This document shows positions 23,226 through 36,495 of a stretch of DNA of 64,000 nt, piece after piece; positions within the stretch are counted from its first letter, which is position 1; every line of letters begins with the position of its first letter. The notes under the pieces are model-generated. The model worked only from the letters and a program-made list of their open reading frames with translations, was not told where the DNA came from and searched no databases. The DNA is from Aphelenchoides besseyi (lineage: Eukaryota; Nematoda; Chromadorea; Rhabditida; Aphelenchoididae). The position numbers and the translations under genes are program-made. Location of the stretch: contig JAMPIQ010000003.1 in assembly GCA_024699855.1 (NCBI GenBank), positions 4,588,001 through 4,652,000 on the forward strand, given 5' to 3'.

Positions 23226-23445
23226 ACCATATCTTGCGATCTGTCGTAATTGATTCTCTTGAACCCCAAACATGTTTTCACTGTAGTCTTTAGAGTCTAG
23301 TCGATTTAAGCCTCTTATCTAACCAACCTTGTAATCTGTAATAAATCGAGTGATTTTATTTTGTTAATTGAATTCTAAATAGTTTTAGTCTAGCCTAAAT
23401 ACCGGTAGTTATCAACGTTTTTAAGTGATAGTGTTTTCAGTTCGA

Positions 23446-26400
23446 ATGTACAAGTATTTTTCATTTCGACGAACCGATGAAGTGGCAAACGATGATATAA
23501 AGGTACTATCATTATGCAACAAATACGATTATTTGTAGGGGACGGCCATTGACTGTACAAGCGATGGACAAACTTTGGTGGTTGCCGAGTGAGTTCGAAG
23601 TTAACTTCGCTTTTATATAACAGTTTGTAGTTGTTGTGAATTTCAATTCATAAACCTCGAAGCATCAGCAGTCGTGCAGAAATGCTCTCGTTCTACTCAC
23701 AAACCAGCTCACATTTTGAAATGTCATCCAAGCAACGAGAATCTCTTTGCTGCTGCAGTAGGCGATCGAAAGTAGAGCGAACTCGACAATTACATTTAAG
23801 GCGGGACCAACCATTGAGTTCGTTGTTGATGGATCATTTTTGACACCTGTGGTTCAGGCAAGTCGAATAACAGACTTTGATTACGATCCTTACGATGAAA
23901 ATACATCAGTAAGTTGAGATATGATAAAAATATGAGTTGCGCTTTTCGGTTACAACAACAAGTGATTCGATAAACTTCTGGGACAGACGCGATTTGAGAC
24001 GACCAACCAGTCGACTTCCCGTTCTGTTTGGTGCTCGACAATCAAAATACTCACCAGTTCGAAATCTTTTGTTGACATCTCATGGAGGAGATCTACGGTG
24101 TTGGGATGTGAGGGTTAGTTAAAAATACATTTACTGAGTATCTTAAATGTGAATATGCAGAACACAACGGCACCAGTCAAACAGTTCATTGCAACTCAAA
24201 CGGAACGAATTGTTGCTTTGGAAGTGCATCCAACCAATCCAAACGTTATGCTCACTTCATCAGTTGACAACTTTAAGTTGTGGGATTGCTCGAATGAAAT
24301 GCAGCCAAATTTTGTAATTCTTGATCACGAGAATGTTGGAAAATTTCGGTTTTCGGTTTGTACTCAAACGCTTCTTCGAATTTCGTTGATTCTAGTCTTC
24401 TGGTGAAATTTTTGTGAGCCTCGACTACCCTTCAAATTCGGGAACTGAGAACACCGTTTGTTTATGGCAATTGAACTCGTTTGGGAATGCACAAGAGTTG
24501 AGACGAACTGTTTCGGACAAGTACGTGGATTTTTGTTGGCAAAAACAAGAAGAAGAGGAGTCCGATTCGTTCAACTACTTGTTTACTTATTCTGAGCGTT
24601 GTGGTCTACTTAAGCATTTGGTTTTATCAAACACAACGGTAAACAGTGTTTCACAGAATTATACGCATCTTAGGATTTTAGAATGAACCTGTGGAAGAGA
24701 TGGCAATTCCGATGGCTCAATCGGCCGAAGATGAAGCTCGTGATCAGATGTTGATGTTTGTAACACGAGGACAAGTGGAGATAATCAACCACAGAAATAT
24801 GCCAAACGATAAAGAAGAGGATGAACTTAGGTCTTCACTCAACGATCCTCCCGATGAGGTTACGGAAAGTCCGCGGACATGGAGTTCGTGGGTATACGCT
24901 CCGAATTTGAACGAAACATGTGATCTTTTGGTTGAACTTCGTGCACTGCGGAAATTCGATGTTGTCGGTTTGACAACAAATGAAGTAAGTTATAAGTGAA
25001 AATCCGGTTATTGTTGTTATTTTAAGGTTAACTTCCAACGTGCTGCTGTTGCAATTTCATTTACGCATCCAGCATTGAGCGGTAGAATTGTAATCGAACT
25101 GCGTTTTCATTGTAATTTTGTCAAGAACGGCTGGGTTCTATTGGATATCGTAAAGCAGGACTCACCGTTGGACTCCAAAATGGCCGCGGATTTACTGAAG
25201 AAATTGAAAACTGAATGTCGAGAACAAACGAAGAATCGTGATGGCAAGCTGACCGTTCTATGGCGCGCATTACGTTCATTACCCAAAATGCTTCAAGGAA
25301 TAAACGAGATGTTCGACAAAACACCGCAACTCTCAGGCTCTGAAAATGGTATAACAGAGTGTGACGAAACAGAAACACGACCTTTTCCAATTGGATACCA
25401 AACCTCCGAATACGATGAACATGTTCCGGCGCCGCGTTTGTGTGGTATTCGATTTAATCGTGCAGGTAATCAAAAGGAATTAAATTATATAAACTTCCAC
25501 GTTCAGGTCTTCTAACTGTTTTTGGTGAACCGTTGATTAAATTTGGCAGACAGTCAACGATCAAAAGTACAATCGAGGAAATCAACTATCAAGAACGAAA
25601 GAATACACGCGGAAATCAAGTTTCCAAAACTCATCAGACGAAAAAAGAATCTCAATTGTCACAAATCTTATCACCTACGAGGGAAAACGAACGTTACAAA
25701 CGTCGAAGCATTCGACCACGATCGGTATTGAGTCTACCACCCGGTGCTGAATCAACATTCCCGCGTTCATTGGACGAATTCTACTCGCTTGTTAGTACTC
25801 AACATATTCAGTATCTTACTCAATATGTAAATGAACGAAATGTGGACGAATTGAATGTTTCGAAGATTGAACTCTGCTCTTCATTTCTGTCCGAAACCCG
25901 CTCAAATCCCGAGTTTGAAGTCCATGATTCACGTCGTCGTATTTCTTCCATTACACTTGAAGAAGTTTGTTTTCGTGTTTTCGAATTTGTTTTACATTTC
26001 ACTTACAGCAACATCCTTCCACGTCCACGAGTTCGCTTGTGAAAGCGAGTAAAAGTGCAACAATCGTTTCTCCAACACATCGTCGAAGACGTGGCAGTTC
26101 GATGTCCAGTAGCAGAATGACGGCTGATAGTACGAGTTCGGCTGAAGCACAATTCTCAAGTCTTGTTCAAACATTTGATGGCTCTTCTTTTCTACCAATT
26201 TCTCGAAGTTTAGCTTCTCATTATCGTTTGTTCGGGAAATCAACATCTCAAATATGTTATCACGTAAATCATTTGTTCTAATAACTCTGACTCTATGATT
26301 TCAGAACATGTGGACGGTCGTACGCTACGCACCACAACGCAAAGAACTTATTTCACTTTGGCAATGGCTGTACGAGTTTTTTAATACGGAGGAAGAACGG

Positions 26401-27612
26401 TGAGTTCAAGAGTTAGCAAAAGTCATAATGAGCTTATAGACAAGTTAGGAGTGTGTTGGATGCAAATTGCGACGATAGAACGCAAAGAACCAAAACTAAT
26501 AAGAACAAAATAACGAAGAAACCTTCTGAATCTTCTCAATCAATGAGAAGAACAAAAAAACTAAAGAACGTACGTATCGATGCGTTTTCTCCATCCTCTT
26601 TTCATCCATGTGGTCGAGAGTTCATGTACTATTTGTGAGTTTAACCTTCAATTATCCAACACATTAGTTGGTATTTAGTGTTGATTTCTATTACGCGAAC
26701 TTCGATACGCAAACTGCCGCTTTGATTTCGTGCATTTTGACGCTTCTGGACACGAAGCAAAAAAAAGAGCACGCTAATTGGCATTCGATTAGGAAGGTTA
26801 ACTTATCCAGCACTTGGTCACAAATACACAAAAGAGTTTCTGTGTTTCTATCATCTCACAACGAAAAGTTAATCGAATCGGAACGCAACTATTCAAACGT
26901 ATCTTTTTCTAGAAACGAACTTGAAGAATCAATGTCGTTTAAGCAGAAGAGCAGTAGAGAATTATTGAAAACATTCTCAGATTTGTCGTTGAACTCCGAA
27001 GAGAAATTCGAACATTTGACTCCGATTAACAGTTTCCCATCAATCGGTGTTGAGAATCATAGCGATGGGAAAATGGAAACGTCTACAGATGTGCGAAAAA
27101 ACTCCAATAGCGAAATGATTGAACGCGATTACGATTCCTATTTAATGCTAAACAATCGAACAGCTGATGAAGAAATACTTCAGTAAGTGGCATCTTGTTG
27201 ATGATGTCATAATGTGAGATTTCAGACTTCAAAAGTTCTTAAAAGAGCGCTTAGACAGAATTCGATTGGAGTATGCGACGATGTTAACACGTTGGGGTCT
27301 GTTGAATCAACGAGCCGAATTACTCAAATTCTACGGTTTCGGTGAAAAAGCTTCTTTTAAGCGTAATATCGAATAATCATGATTCGATTTGAGTTTTCGA
27401 TTTAGAAATTTCACGGTTGACATATTGCGATTTTTGTGATGAATCTTGCAATGGAATTGTATCGATCTGTGCCCTTTGTAATCACGGAGGTCACGTTTCC
27501 TGTCGATATGAATGGTTCAAAGTAAGAGATCAGCAAATAGGCAGTCCTATAGCGTGAACTGTTTTAGGTTTTCGAACAGTGTCCACATTTATGCGGTTGT
27601 CGCTGCGCTTGA
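23446..27612 (+). CDS. WDR59: GATOR2 complex subunit WDR59
   Basis: Scaffold of GATOR2, which signals amino-acid sufficiency to TORC1 at lysosomes. 1167 aa in 17 exons: 23446-23502, 23539-23588, 23631-23757, 23801-23908, 23937-24113, 24161-24355, 24396-24638, 24682-24984, 25027-25465, 25507-25964, 26009-26263, 26305-26399, 26440-26634, 26679-27182, 27226-27362, 27406-27521, 27568-27612. Order: WD repeats (about 1-330, for example SHGGDLRCWDV, SSVDNFKLWDC), RWD domain (about 430-560), Ser-rich linker, HPCGREFMYYL, TRWGLLNQRAELLKFYG, and the C-terminal zinc RING (CDFC..CALCNHGGH..CPHLCGCRCA). Each stretch matches human WDR59 in order. A strong acceptor (TGTTTTCAG, ending 23440) lies five bases before the ATG. 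The stop is 44 bp from the convergent channel gene stop. Confidence 0.92.
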
Positions 27613-27656
27613 TGAAATTCTAAAAATTTATTTGGCCTATGAATAAAACACCAAAT

Positions 27657-29364
27657 TTAAAGCACAACGTAAAAGATCAGGAAACAAATGGTAAACACGA
27701 TAAAAATAACAGGAAAAATTATACGTGAAATTATATCGATTGTGCTTGTGTACTGAACGCTGCTACGCTTCCCTTCGTATTGAGATTCAATTCCCTGTAA
27801 AGTCGTTATGAAGAGAGTCTTGAGATTACGCAAACTGACTTCGATTGTGCTCGTAAGCAGAGCGCTATCATTGGTTCCTGGATGTTGAAGTTGAGGACGA
27901 GTGCGAATACGACTCTTGGAGCAGATGACAAGGAAATACTCAAGTAAAGAGGCGAATGTGAGGAACAGACAGCCAATCAACCAAACTTGCGTGGCTCCAA
28001 CACCTGTCCGTGTGAGATTGGGTTGCGGAAAGAAGATCTAAAGATCACAATAAAATCGACTCGAACTAATTGACAAACTTACGATCAGTACTGTGAATAC
28101 GAGAAACGGAATTGCCGCTGAGAATGTTCTTGGAACCGACCAACTGCCACTAAACAACTCGTATAATCCTTTCTTTTGCAAGAAAACTAACTGAATCCAA
28201 AAATGCAACCACGAAAACACGACCAAAAATATCGATGGACAGAACAATTGAAAGATTGGAGCAGTAGCCGGACCACGAAACGTGACAAGAACGTCAATGC
28301 ACGAATACACTCCAACCGTATAGTTTCCAACGCAATCGCCAACATAACTGAAAGCATTTGAACTTCTTAGATCAAAAGACAAAACTAACGCATCTGTCAA
28401 CGTGTAGGTATTACCATGCAATAGTTCTTGGGACGTTTCCACCGGGACAATACGAGGTGGACTGTTTGCCCAAAGATAAACAACATCTAAATATAATTTC
28501 AGTTTAATTTAAGCCATAAAAGATGTTTTCTGCTTCTAATTAAATGACTAATTAAATATTAAAAGATTATTTAACTTTGATTTCTTTTTGTACTTAAACA
28601 CTAGAAATGTTTGTGATTATGCAGGACAAGAAATCGAGTTTAAATTGTTATAGTACCTTCAATTGGGTAGTTGTAACTGGCCAAACGTAATCGAAATGAC
28701 TTTTGATTGTGGAATGGAAATGCAATGGAATTATCGACGCCAACTTCGACCAATCGTTGTTCACTTGCTCTCACATCTCCTGTTGGTTCGACAACGATTC
28801 GATTGCGACGAGTATCATCAATTGGTTTTTCATTTGCAGTGCCAAAATAAGTGTCTGTGTATGATAATTACTTTTCATCATGTATTGATTCCCGCTTACC
28901 AGGGGTCCAAACTTTTCGATTCTGCGGAATCGCAATTTCCGATATTCCTTCTCGAACATCGACATCGTACGCAAGTCGTGTATCTTCCCATTGTTGACGC
29001 AAGTAAAGATCGATTTCCGCCACATGAGTGTGCCATTGTATTCTGTTGATGTGAATCGATGTGATAACAACAACTGTAAAACATAATCATGAGTGGAATT
29101 TAAAGCAAAGCTTTCTACTCACTTGCTCCGTGATCCGCATAATCTCTAACCGGTGGTCGAATGTACGGATTGTAATCGTTGAAAATACGATTAATTATCT
29201 GAGCTTCGGTTCCCAACTGACGACTTCGCAACGCTTTTTGATGCGTGAGAGCGTTGATATGCAGCCTACAGAACATCATATCGCTAAAACAACTAAACTA
29301 CCTACCATGTTTGAGCAATGACAATAAAGATCGTAAGAAAACGCAACAAAACCATTGCGTTCAT
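27657..29364 (-). CDS. Cys-loop-family ligand-gated channel subunit lacking the Cys-loop
   Basis: Pentameric channel subunit, 424 aa, exons 29364-29306, 29265-29123, 29073-28900, 28854-28657, 28486-28390, 28347-28192, 28149-28083, 28037-27657. A signal peptide opens it. The extracellular beta-sandwich (RQQWEDTRLAY, KVWTPDTYF) is followed by TM1 (FCPSIFLVVFSWLHFWI), TM2 (VPRTFSAAIPFLVFTVLI), TM3 (LIGCLFLTFASLLEYFLV), a short loop and TM4 at the C-terminus. The canonical Cys-x13-Cys is gone: FPFHNQKSF stands where FPFDxQxC is expected. The loop-C pair DC...YSC, typical of glycine and glutamate-gated chloride channels, is kept. TM2 has VPR rather than PAR. A GluCl/GlyR-like ancestry with altered gating is inference. 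Two introns of 42 nt are stop-free in frame. Confidence 0.85.
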
Positions 29365-30006
29365 CACCTGCAACTGGGAACTGTTAGTGTAATATAAACA
29401 CAAACTGCTAATCGCGTACACGTCAATACTCAAAATGTAACAAAAAATCATACAGAAAGCATCGTTAAGATCCCAAGAGCGATCAAATTGTCACGCAAAT
29501 AAAAAATCAAGATATCGTTTTTAAAGAGTGTTAGAAAGCAAGTAAAAAGCCGCTAGAAAATAGAACAGAGATTCAAAACTTGGCCTACTCGTATTTTGAT
29601 GGCTAATACCGAACGATTGAACAAAATAGAAAAACTTCTGCTTCGCATTGCCCGATTCACAGCTGCTTCAAAGGAGCGGCCAAAAGAAAAGCAATAAGCA
29701 AATAGCATCGTAGAACATCCCGCTCGAACATCGGCCCTCCACAAATCAACTTTTGCCTCCGATCGTCTTTTTCTTTCCTCTATGAGGCCCACGTAAATCA
29801 CGGAGATCTCCTCTCGTACTGATCGTCATTTTATGAGTAAAAAATTCAACGCAAAAAGTTCTGTTCTTCTAATGAAAGAGGCTTGCGATGAAACAAGCGA
29901 CTTATTCGCGATTGTAAATTCGTTAATCAAACAACAAAAAGCTCAGCATTTATTGTAATTACAAATATCATTGAACGAATGACTAAACATTAGTCAAAAG
30001 CGGAAA
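29365..30006. other. Channel upstream region / SPATA20 3' end
   Basis: 642 bp. An acceptor-like TTGCAG on the minus strand ends three bases before the channel ATG, consistent with trans-splicing. The rest should hold the channel promoter and SPATA20 3' UTR. Minus-strand AATAAA (TTTATT on + at 29949) fits the SPATA20 end. No supportable gene. Confidence 0.45.
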
Positions 30007-32682
30007 TTAAACATCTTGTAAACGCTCTTTCAATTCTTGAACGTTTGTGGCAGGCATAAGACATTCAGTTCCACGACAAACCATAGCAGTCGGTTCTTTG
30101 ATTGTATCGATGAGTTCCTTGACGTGCTCGTTCTTTGCGAACACGAGATTCGGCTTGGACTTGTTAACGTAAATCAACGTGCGATTCGGAAGGTGTGTGT
30201 GTTTTACGACATCCAACATTTCTTTGCAGACTTGCTCGTCATCTTCCTTCACACCCACAATAACAATCTACAATCAGTAAAATATAATCGCGTTTCTTGT
30301 CGGTCACATTCACCTGAACAGACGGTTTTTGACGACCTTCGAGCGCAATGCACTAAAAACGTTCAACTGTTTTCCAGCTAATTTGTATCAAAACCAACCA
30401 TGTATGGAAGAGCATGCGAATTTTTTGTCAGAAGATCGCCGGCTCCTTGAAAAATGTCGTCGGCTTTGCTTTCGAAAGATTTGTCGCCCAACAAATTGGA
30501 TAAACGAACGAGATTCAAAGCTGCGACTGAATTAGAACTCGGCTCAGCTCCGTCTTGATCTGAACGAACACGACATAATTTGATTTTGTATTCTTCAAAA
30601 CATACCCGAATGACTACGCAAAATCAGCTCTTTCGTGTCAGATGGCGCATATTTGTATCCACTTTTTTCTTGCGTATCGTAGAACTTCTCATCGAAGACC
30701 TTCTGAAGATCCAACGCCAATTGCAAATACTTGTCCTCAAACGTCGCCTCGTAAAGATCAATAGCTGCTTGAATGAAACAAGCATAGTCGTCTGCAAATC
30801 CAGTACGCGAATTTTCCCTATAACTTCAGTTTTCATACACAGATAACGGTAACCTACGTAAAAGATACGTCGCCATTCTCATCCACATATGAACCTCGAC
30901 ACAACGTGTGATCAGACGTATTGCGCATTTTTTCAGCCAAAAATTCAAACGCTTTTATAGCCATTTCCAAGTACTCCGAACTACGAGAAGGCAAGGCACA
31001 AGAAGCGGTGATTAAGCCGGAGATCATAAGGGCATTCCAAGATGTGATGATCTTGGAGTCTAGATGTGGACGAGGACGTTGATCGCGAAACTTTCGCAGT
31101 TCATCATAGCAATCACCTAAGACCTTAGCAAACTGCGGAACAGTCAAACGAAATTCAGAAGCCAATTTATCCAACGTCTGAGTTCGAATTAACACGTTCT
31201 TGCCTTTTAATTCTCCATGGGGATCCTAAATGAAAGCGTTTCCTGTTGTTTATCTTATTACTTACACTGCTTCTAGGCACATTACCATTATCTTTCACAT
31301 TGTAGGTTGTGGCAAAAATTTCAGAAAATGTCAGGTTTTCATTTTGTGCCGGTGCAAAATCGTAAAGAACTTGTTCACACTCTTCTTTGGTCCAAACGTA
31401 AAATGCACCTTCGACGGTCTTTTGACTATCTTTTGTCGGATAGGAATCCGCGTCTTCAGCGCTATAGAAGCATCCAATCTAAGAATACAAGTAAATTCAG
31501 TTACTGATATCTTTTTGCTTACGGTTTTGTGTTTCAAACATGTGTTGACGTAATGAACAATGTCTTCAATAACTGATGCGTAATCATTTTCGCAACTCAT
31601 GTGCGCTAACGAGTAAACTTTAAGAAGTTGAGCTTGATCGTAGAGCATTTTCTGAAGATTTCAATACAACAAATAACTCGAAATCGCTTACTTCGAAATG
31701 AGGCACATGCCATTTGGCGTCAACTGAATAGCGATGAAAACCACTTCCAACAACATCGTGAATTCCACCGGCATCGATTTTGTCCAACGTGTGTGTAAGC
31801 AGATGCAATGCAGTTTTTCCGTCTTCTTTCTTCATGTTCAATACGTAGAAGTTGGAAAGAAAAAGCAAATTCGATGGTTCCGGGAACTTTGGTGAAATTC
31901 CAAATCCACCTGCAAAACGAATTTTAATTGCAGAAGCCGTTGGTAAGACAAATAATTGAGACTGGGATTTCTTTTACTTTGCCAATCAATTCATCGCTTA
32001 CCGTAAGTATGATCAAAGCTCTCCTTCAAATAGTTGAAGCATTTACGTACGGAGTTGGCCGCATCAACTGTTCCTTCATAACGTTTCGATTTCATTGCAT
32101 CTTTCAAGACAGAAACCAAATAGTTTGCATGTTCCGCCGTGCTTTCTGGATTGTTTTTCCACTAAACAAAAATGAATAAGGATTTCAAGTTTAATTCACC
32201 TTATCCGACACCAATTTCAAAACTGAACGAAATCCGGTTTGATGCGGACTATCGTCCGGTGGAAAATAGGTGCCGCCCAAGAACGGTGAACGATCTGGAG
32301 TCATGAACACAGTCAACGGCCATCCGCCATGTCCACTCAACGCCTGCACAAACGACATGTACGTTTTGTCGACATCCGGTCGTTCTTCTCGATCGACTTT
32401 GATTGAAATGAAATTCTCGTTCAGTTGTTTGGCAATTGAATCGTTTTCGAAGGATTCGTGCGCCATTACATGACACCAATGACAAGTAGAATATCCGACT
32501 AAAGAAAAAATGACTTCAAAATGGTAATGAAACTAACTCGACAGAAAAACCGGACGATTCAGTTGCTTTGCTTTGTCGAAGGCTTCATCGCTCCATTCGT
32601 ACCAATCCACTGGGTTGTTCTGATGTTGTAGCAAATACGGTGACTTCGCTTTGGCCAAACGATTCGTATGACTAGACGACAT
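30007..32682 (-). CDS. SPATA20: Thioredoxin-fold DUF255 protein, SPATA20 type
   Basis: 732 aa, exons 32682-32538, 32498-32200, 32161-32002, 31909-31692, 31651-31523, 31478-31266, 31225-30858, 30817-30606, 30553-30399, 30352-30314, 30267-30007. The N-terminal thioredoxin-like domain carries [14 protein letters not shown] and the redox-type motif CHWC (54-57), then ESFEN and [23 protein letters not shown] and GGTYFPP, all family signatures. The remainder is the (alpha/alpha)6-barrel-like region with [37 protein letters not shown] and [15 protein letters not shown]. No signal peptide is evident. The family is widespread but its reaction is not established; a link to cellobiose-epimerase-like barrels is from general knowledge. 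Confidence 0.92.
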
Positions 32683-33222
32683 TCTGGAATTTAACTCTAC
32701 GAATTCTGACTGAGCACTAACGGAACGGACCTGACTATTGGATTGAATAACTCGCTACTAAGGAATTTCGACAGTCTCAATGGACCTATTTTACGAAACG
32801 CAGACATCTGCAAAACAAAAAACATGTTCAATGGTAAACAAGAAAACAATGAAGAAATTTCTCCAATTGATTTTATCTCAGAACACGTAGTAAAGAAGCT
32901 TCCCGCCTACTTTCGTATAAGCATTTACATCTTATGCGACAACCTTCTCATCAGTGAACGATGTCAGAACGCAATCGACCTTATAAACCAAATTGTTTAC
33001 AACCGAAAAGATCTGAAGGAAAATAAAAAGAAGCAAAAACAAGCCAACAAAAATATTTTTGCGTTACCCGGCTATTGCAACTGTTCGCAAAATAAACCGT
33101 GACCTTAAAGTAGCAACTTCAGTTCACAGTTCGAAATCAATGTTGTTCTTGAGAAACACGTGTTGCAATTCAAAGATAATTTATTTCACAGTCCGACAGG
33201 TTTATATCACATCAAGTTGCGT
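32683..33222. other. Gap between SPATA20 and RPT4
   Basis: 540 bp. It holds the SPATA20 promoter, the RPT4 3' UTR (minus AATAAA as TTTATT at about 33180) and the weak plus-strand ORF at 32824-33102. Confidence 0.45.
32824..33102 (+). CDS. Possible small protein, unrecognised
   Basis: Intronless 92-codon frame from ATG 32824. It reads an acidic start, a middle with mixed amphipathic segments (AYFRISIYILCDNLLI) and a Lys-rich stretch (KENKKKQKQANKN), ending in CNCSQNKP. The frame is open for 27 codons before the ATG, so the ORF is about 119 codons. AATAAA overlaps the stop. No family recognised; it may be chance in an AT-rich gap. Confidence 0.3.
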   Translation: MFNGKQENNEEISPIDFISEHVVKKLPAYFRISIYILCDNLLISERCQNAIDLINQIVYNRKDLKENKKKQKQANKNIFALPGYCNCSQNKP

Positions 33223-34662
<1,440 letters not shown>

Positions 34663-35402
34663 TTTCGAACTAAGATTTTAGATTACAAAGTAAAAGATCA
34701 CGGTTAATTGAACGTTTTTAGTACCATTGAGCAGTCCACAAAAGTGATGATATTTTGAATGCCAAAGAAAAACAATCCAGTTAAGACGACCCGGAGATTG
34801 GTCGTATTGTTGATTGCATTTGCAATTGAACGGTTGACAGATTTGAGTTGCAAAAGAGAAACAAAGTTGAGTATACGGACAGAACGAGCTCTGATATACG
34901 TGTGTTGATTTGGGCATCGAAATTAAAGGACCGGATGCTCATTTTCATCGAAGTGGAATAACTACCGATATGCAGGCCGTTATGTAAAAGAACCATTGTA
35001 ATCTAAGAATAGAGTGAAGACTCTTTTCGAACAAACGTTTGGACAAAACGAAATGTGCAGATTTTCATCGGAGATTCAAATTTCAGTTCGGCACCAAACG
35101 CAAGAGTTTGTTGAAACTTAAGGCTTATTGCAATGTCCATTTTACTTACTTTTTTGTGTACGTTATAAAGGGAAAGCCTGAGGAAAGACGCTGGCCATAA
35201 AATCAGATACGGAATGAACATTCGCGCGGTGTTAGTTGAAGCGAATGAGTGTAATTGCGGTTGATGTGTGTCTTCCCTTCCATTCATAGGACCGATGGAG
35301 GACTTTTGAGTTCATGAAAAGATTTCCATTTTGTTGTCGACATGAATTCCTTTTTGCGCGTATTGTAGCTTTGTATACGTAAAGATTTTAGTTGTTATCG
35401 AA
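34663..35402. other. Divergent promoter region RPT4 / CPG4-like gene
   Basis: 740 bp between opposite start codons. Minus-strand frames of 70 to 95 codons (34678-35287) have no domain and no convincing splicing. No gene is claimed. Confidence 0.45.
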
Positions 35403-36366
35403 ATGTGCCGTTTGATGCCAATCGTTTTTTTGTTTGTTTTCGTAAACACGTTCGGGAATACAAAGCTCGTACCTCAATGTTTACTACGGTGTAAAGATGA
35501 ACATATGACTAAGGTAAGATGTTAGCGTTTTGTAATCGTACAACTTAACAATTTCAGATGGACAGTGAGTGGTCGATGGATTTCGCGTTTCCAATTCTCT
35601 CATTGCTACGTTCCAACGGGAGCGAAGAGGCAGCTTACGAAAGAGCAGTTCAAATTTGTTTGTGAGTTTTATTTGAATGAGTTTGAGTAACCTGACTACT
35701 TTGCAGTCAAAATGAGCGACTAGAAAACTGCGTGAAACCGTGTAATACATCGGTGGAAAAAGAAATCGTACAAATCGGACTGCAACCGTGGAGCGAAATT
35801 TGTTCGAACTTACGAAGTACGTGAATAGCATGACTACTAACAGCCCTCCTTGATCTATTTCAGCATTACGTACTCAATTCAAGTGCTGGAAATATCATAT
35901 CGAGACGTTGCTGTTGGCTTGCTATCTTGAAAGTCACAAGTTGCGTCAATCACTACAACAACTTTCGCAATCGAATACGATCGAAAGTGTGAATTTGGTT
36001 TGTGCAAACATGAACATTTTGGGCAAATGCACAATTGAAGAGTACGGGCGTAGTTGTGGAACAGTAACGACTAGAGCAAGTAGATTCACTTACTATTGAT
36101 CACAACTTCGGTTTTAGCTTCTAGTTCAACTATTCGATTCCGCGAACGATGCAATGGTTAGAATGCTCAATAAGAAATGGCTTGAATTACCGACTGCGTG
36201 CAATAAGACTCCCGTCTACGAAGCCGAACATCTTAGATCCGAGTGGACAACCACCGAAAACACGGCCAATCCTCGACTCAAGTCCTATGTTCATTTCTTC
36301 TTATTTATTTTTGTATTCAAATTTATTTGCTTAATTACTAACGGCATATTAACAAACACAAATTAA
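35403..36366 (+). CDS. Secreted Cys-rich protein, CPG4-domain-like
   Basis: 260 aa, exons 35403-35513, 35558-35661, 35707-35816, 35864-36079, 36125-36366. A signal peptide (PIVFLFVFVNTFGNT) opens it. At least ten spaced cysteines follow (QCLLRC, VQIC, ENCVKPC, SEIC, FKCW, LACYL, VCANM, GKCTIE, RSCGT, TACNK), with Glu/Leu-rich helices between, a layout reminiscent of the nematode CPG4 (chondroitin proteoglycan 4) domain; the family call is tentative. The C-terminal 25 residues (HFFLFIFVFKFICLITNG) are hydrophobic and could be a membrane or GPI anchor. AATAAA is near 36380. The stop is 129 bp from the convergent GM2-activator-like stop. Confidence 0.7.
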
Positions 36367-36495
36367 TCATTTGGAAAAATAAATAAACGGACCCATGGAA
36401 CTGCGCATTTACCCGTTGCGTTGTCGGATTTGCTCGGCATGACCACTGATTTCAGTACTGAAAACGTTCAGAAGTTGATTATAGTGAAGAAGAAC

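Noticed and set aside
25994..26246. Minus frames within the WDR59 linker
   Set aside because: Shadows of the Ser-rich exon; the plus strand is spliced and family-consistent.
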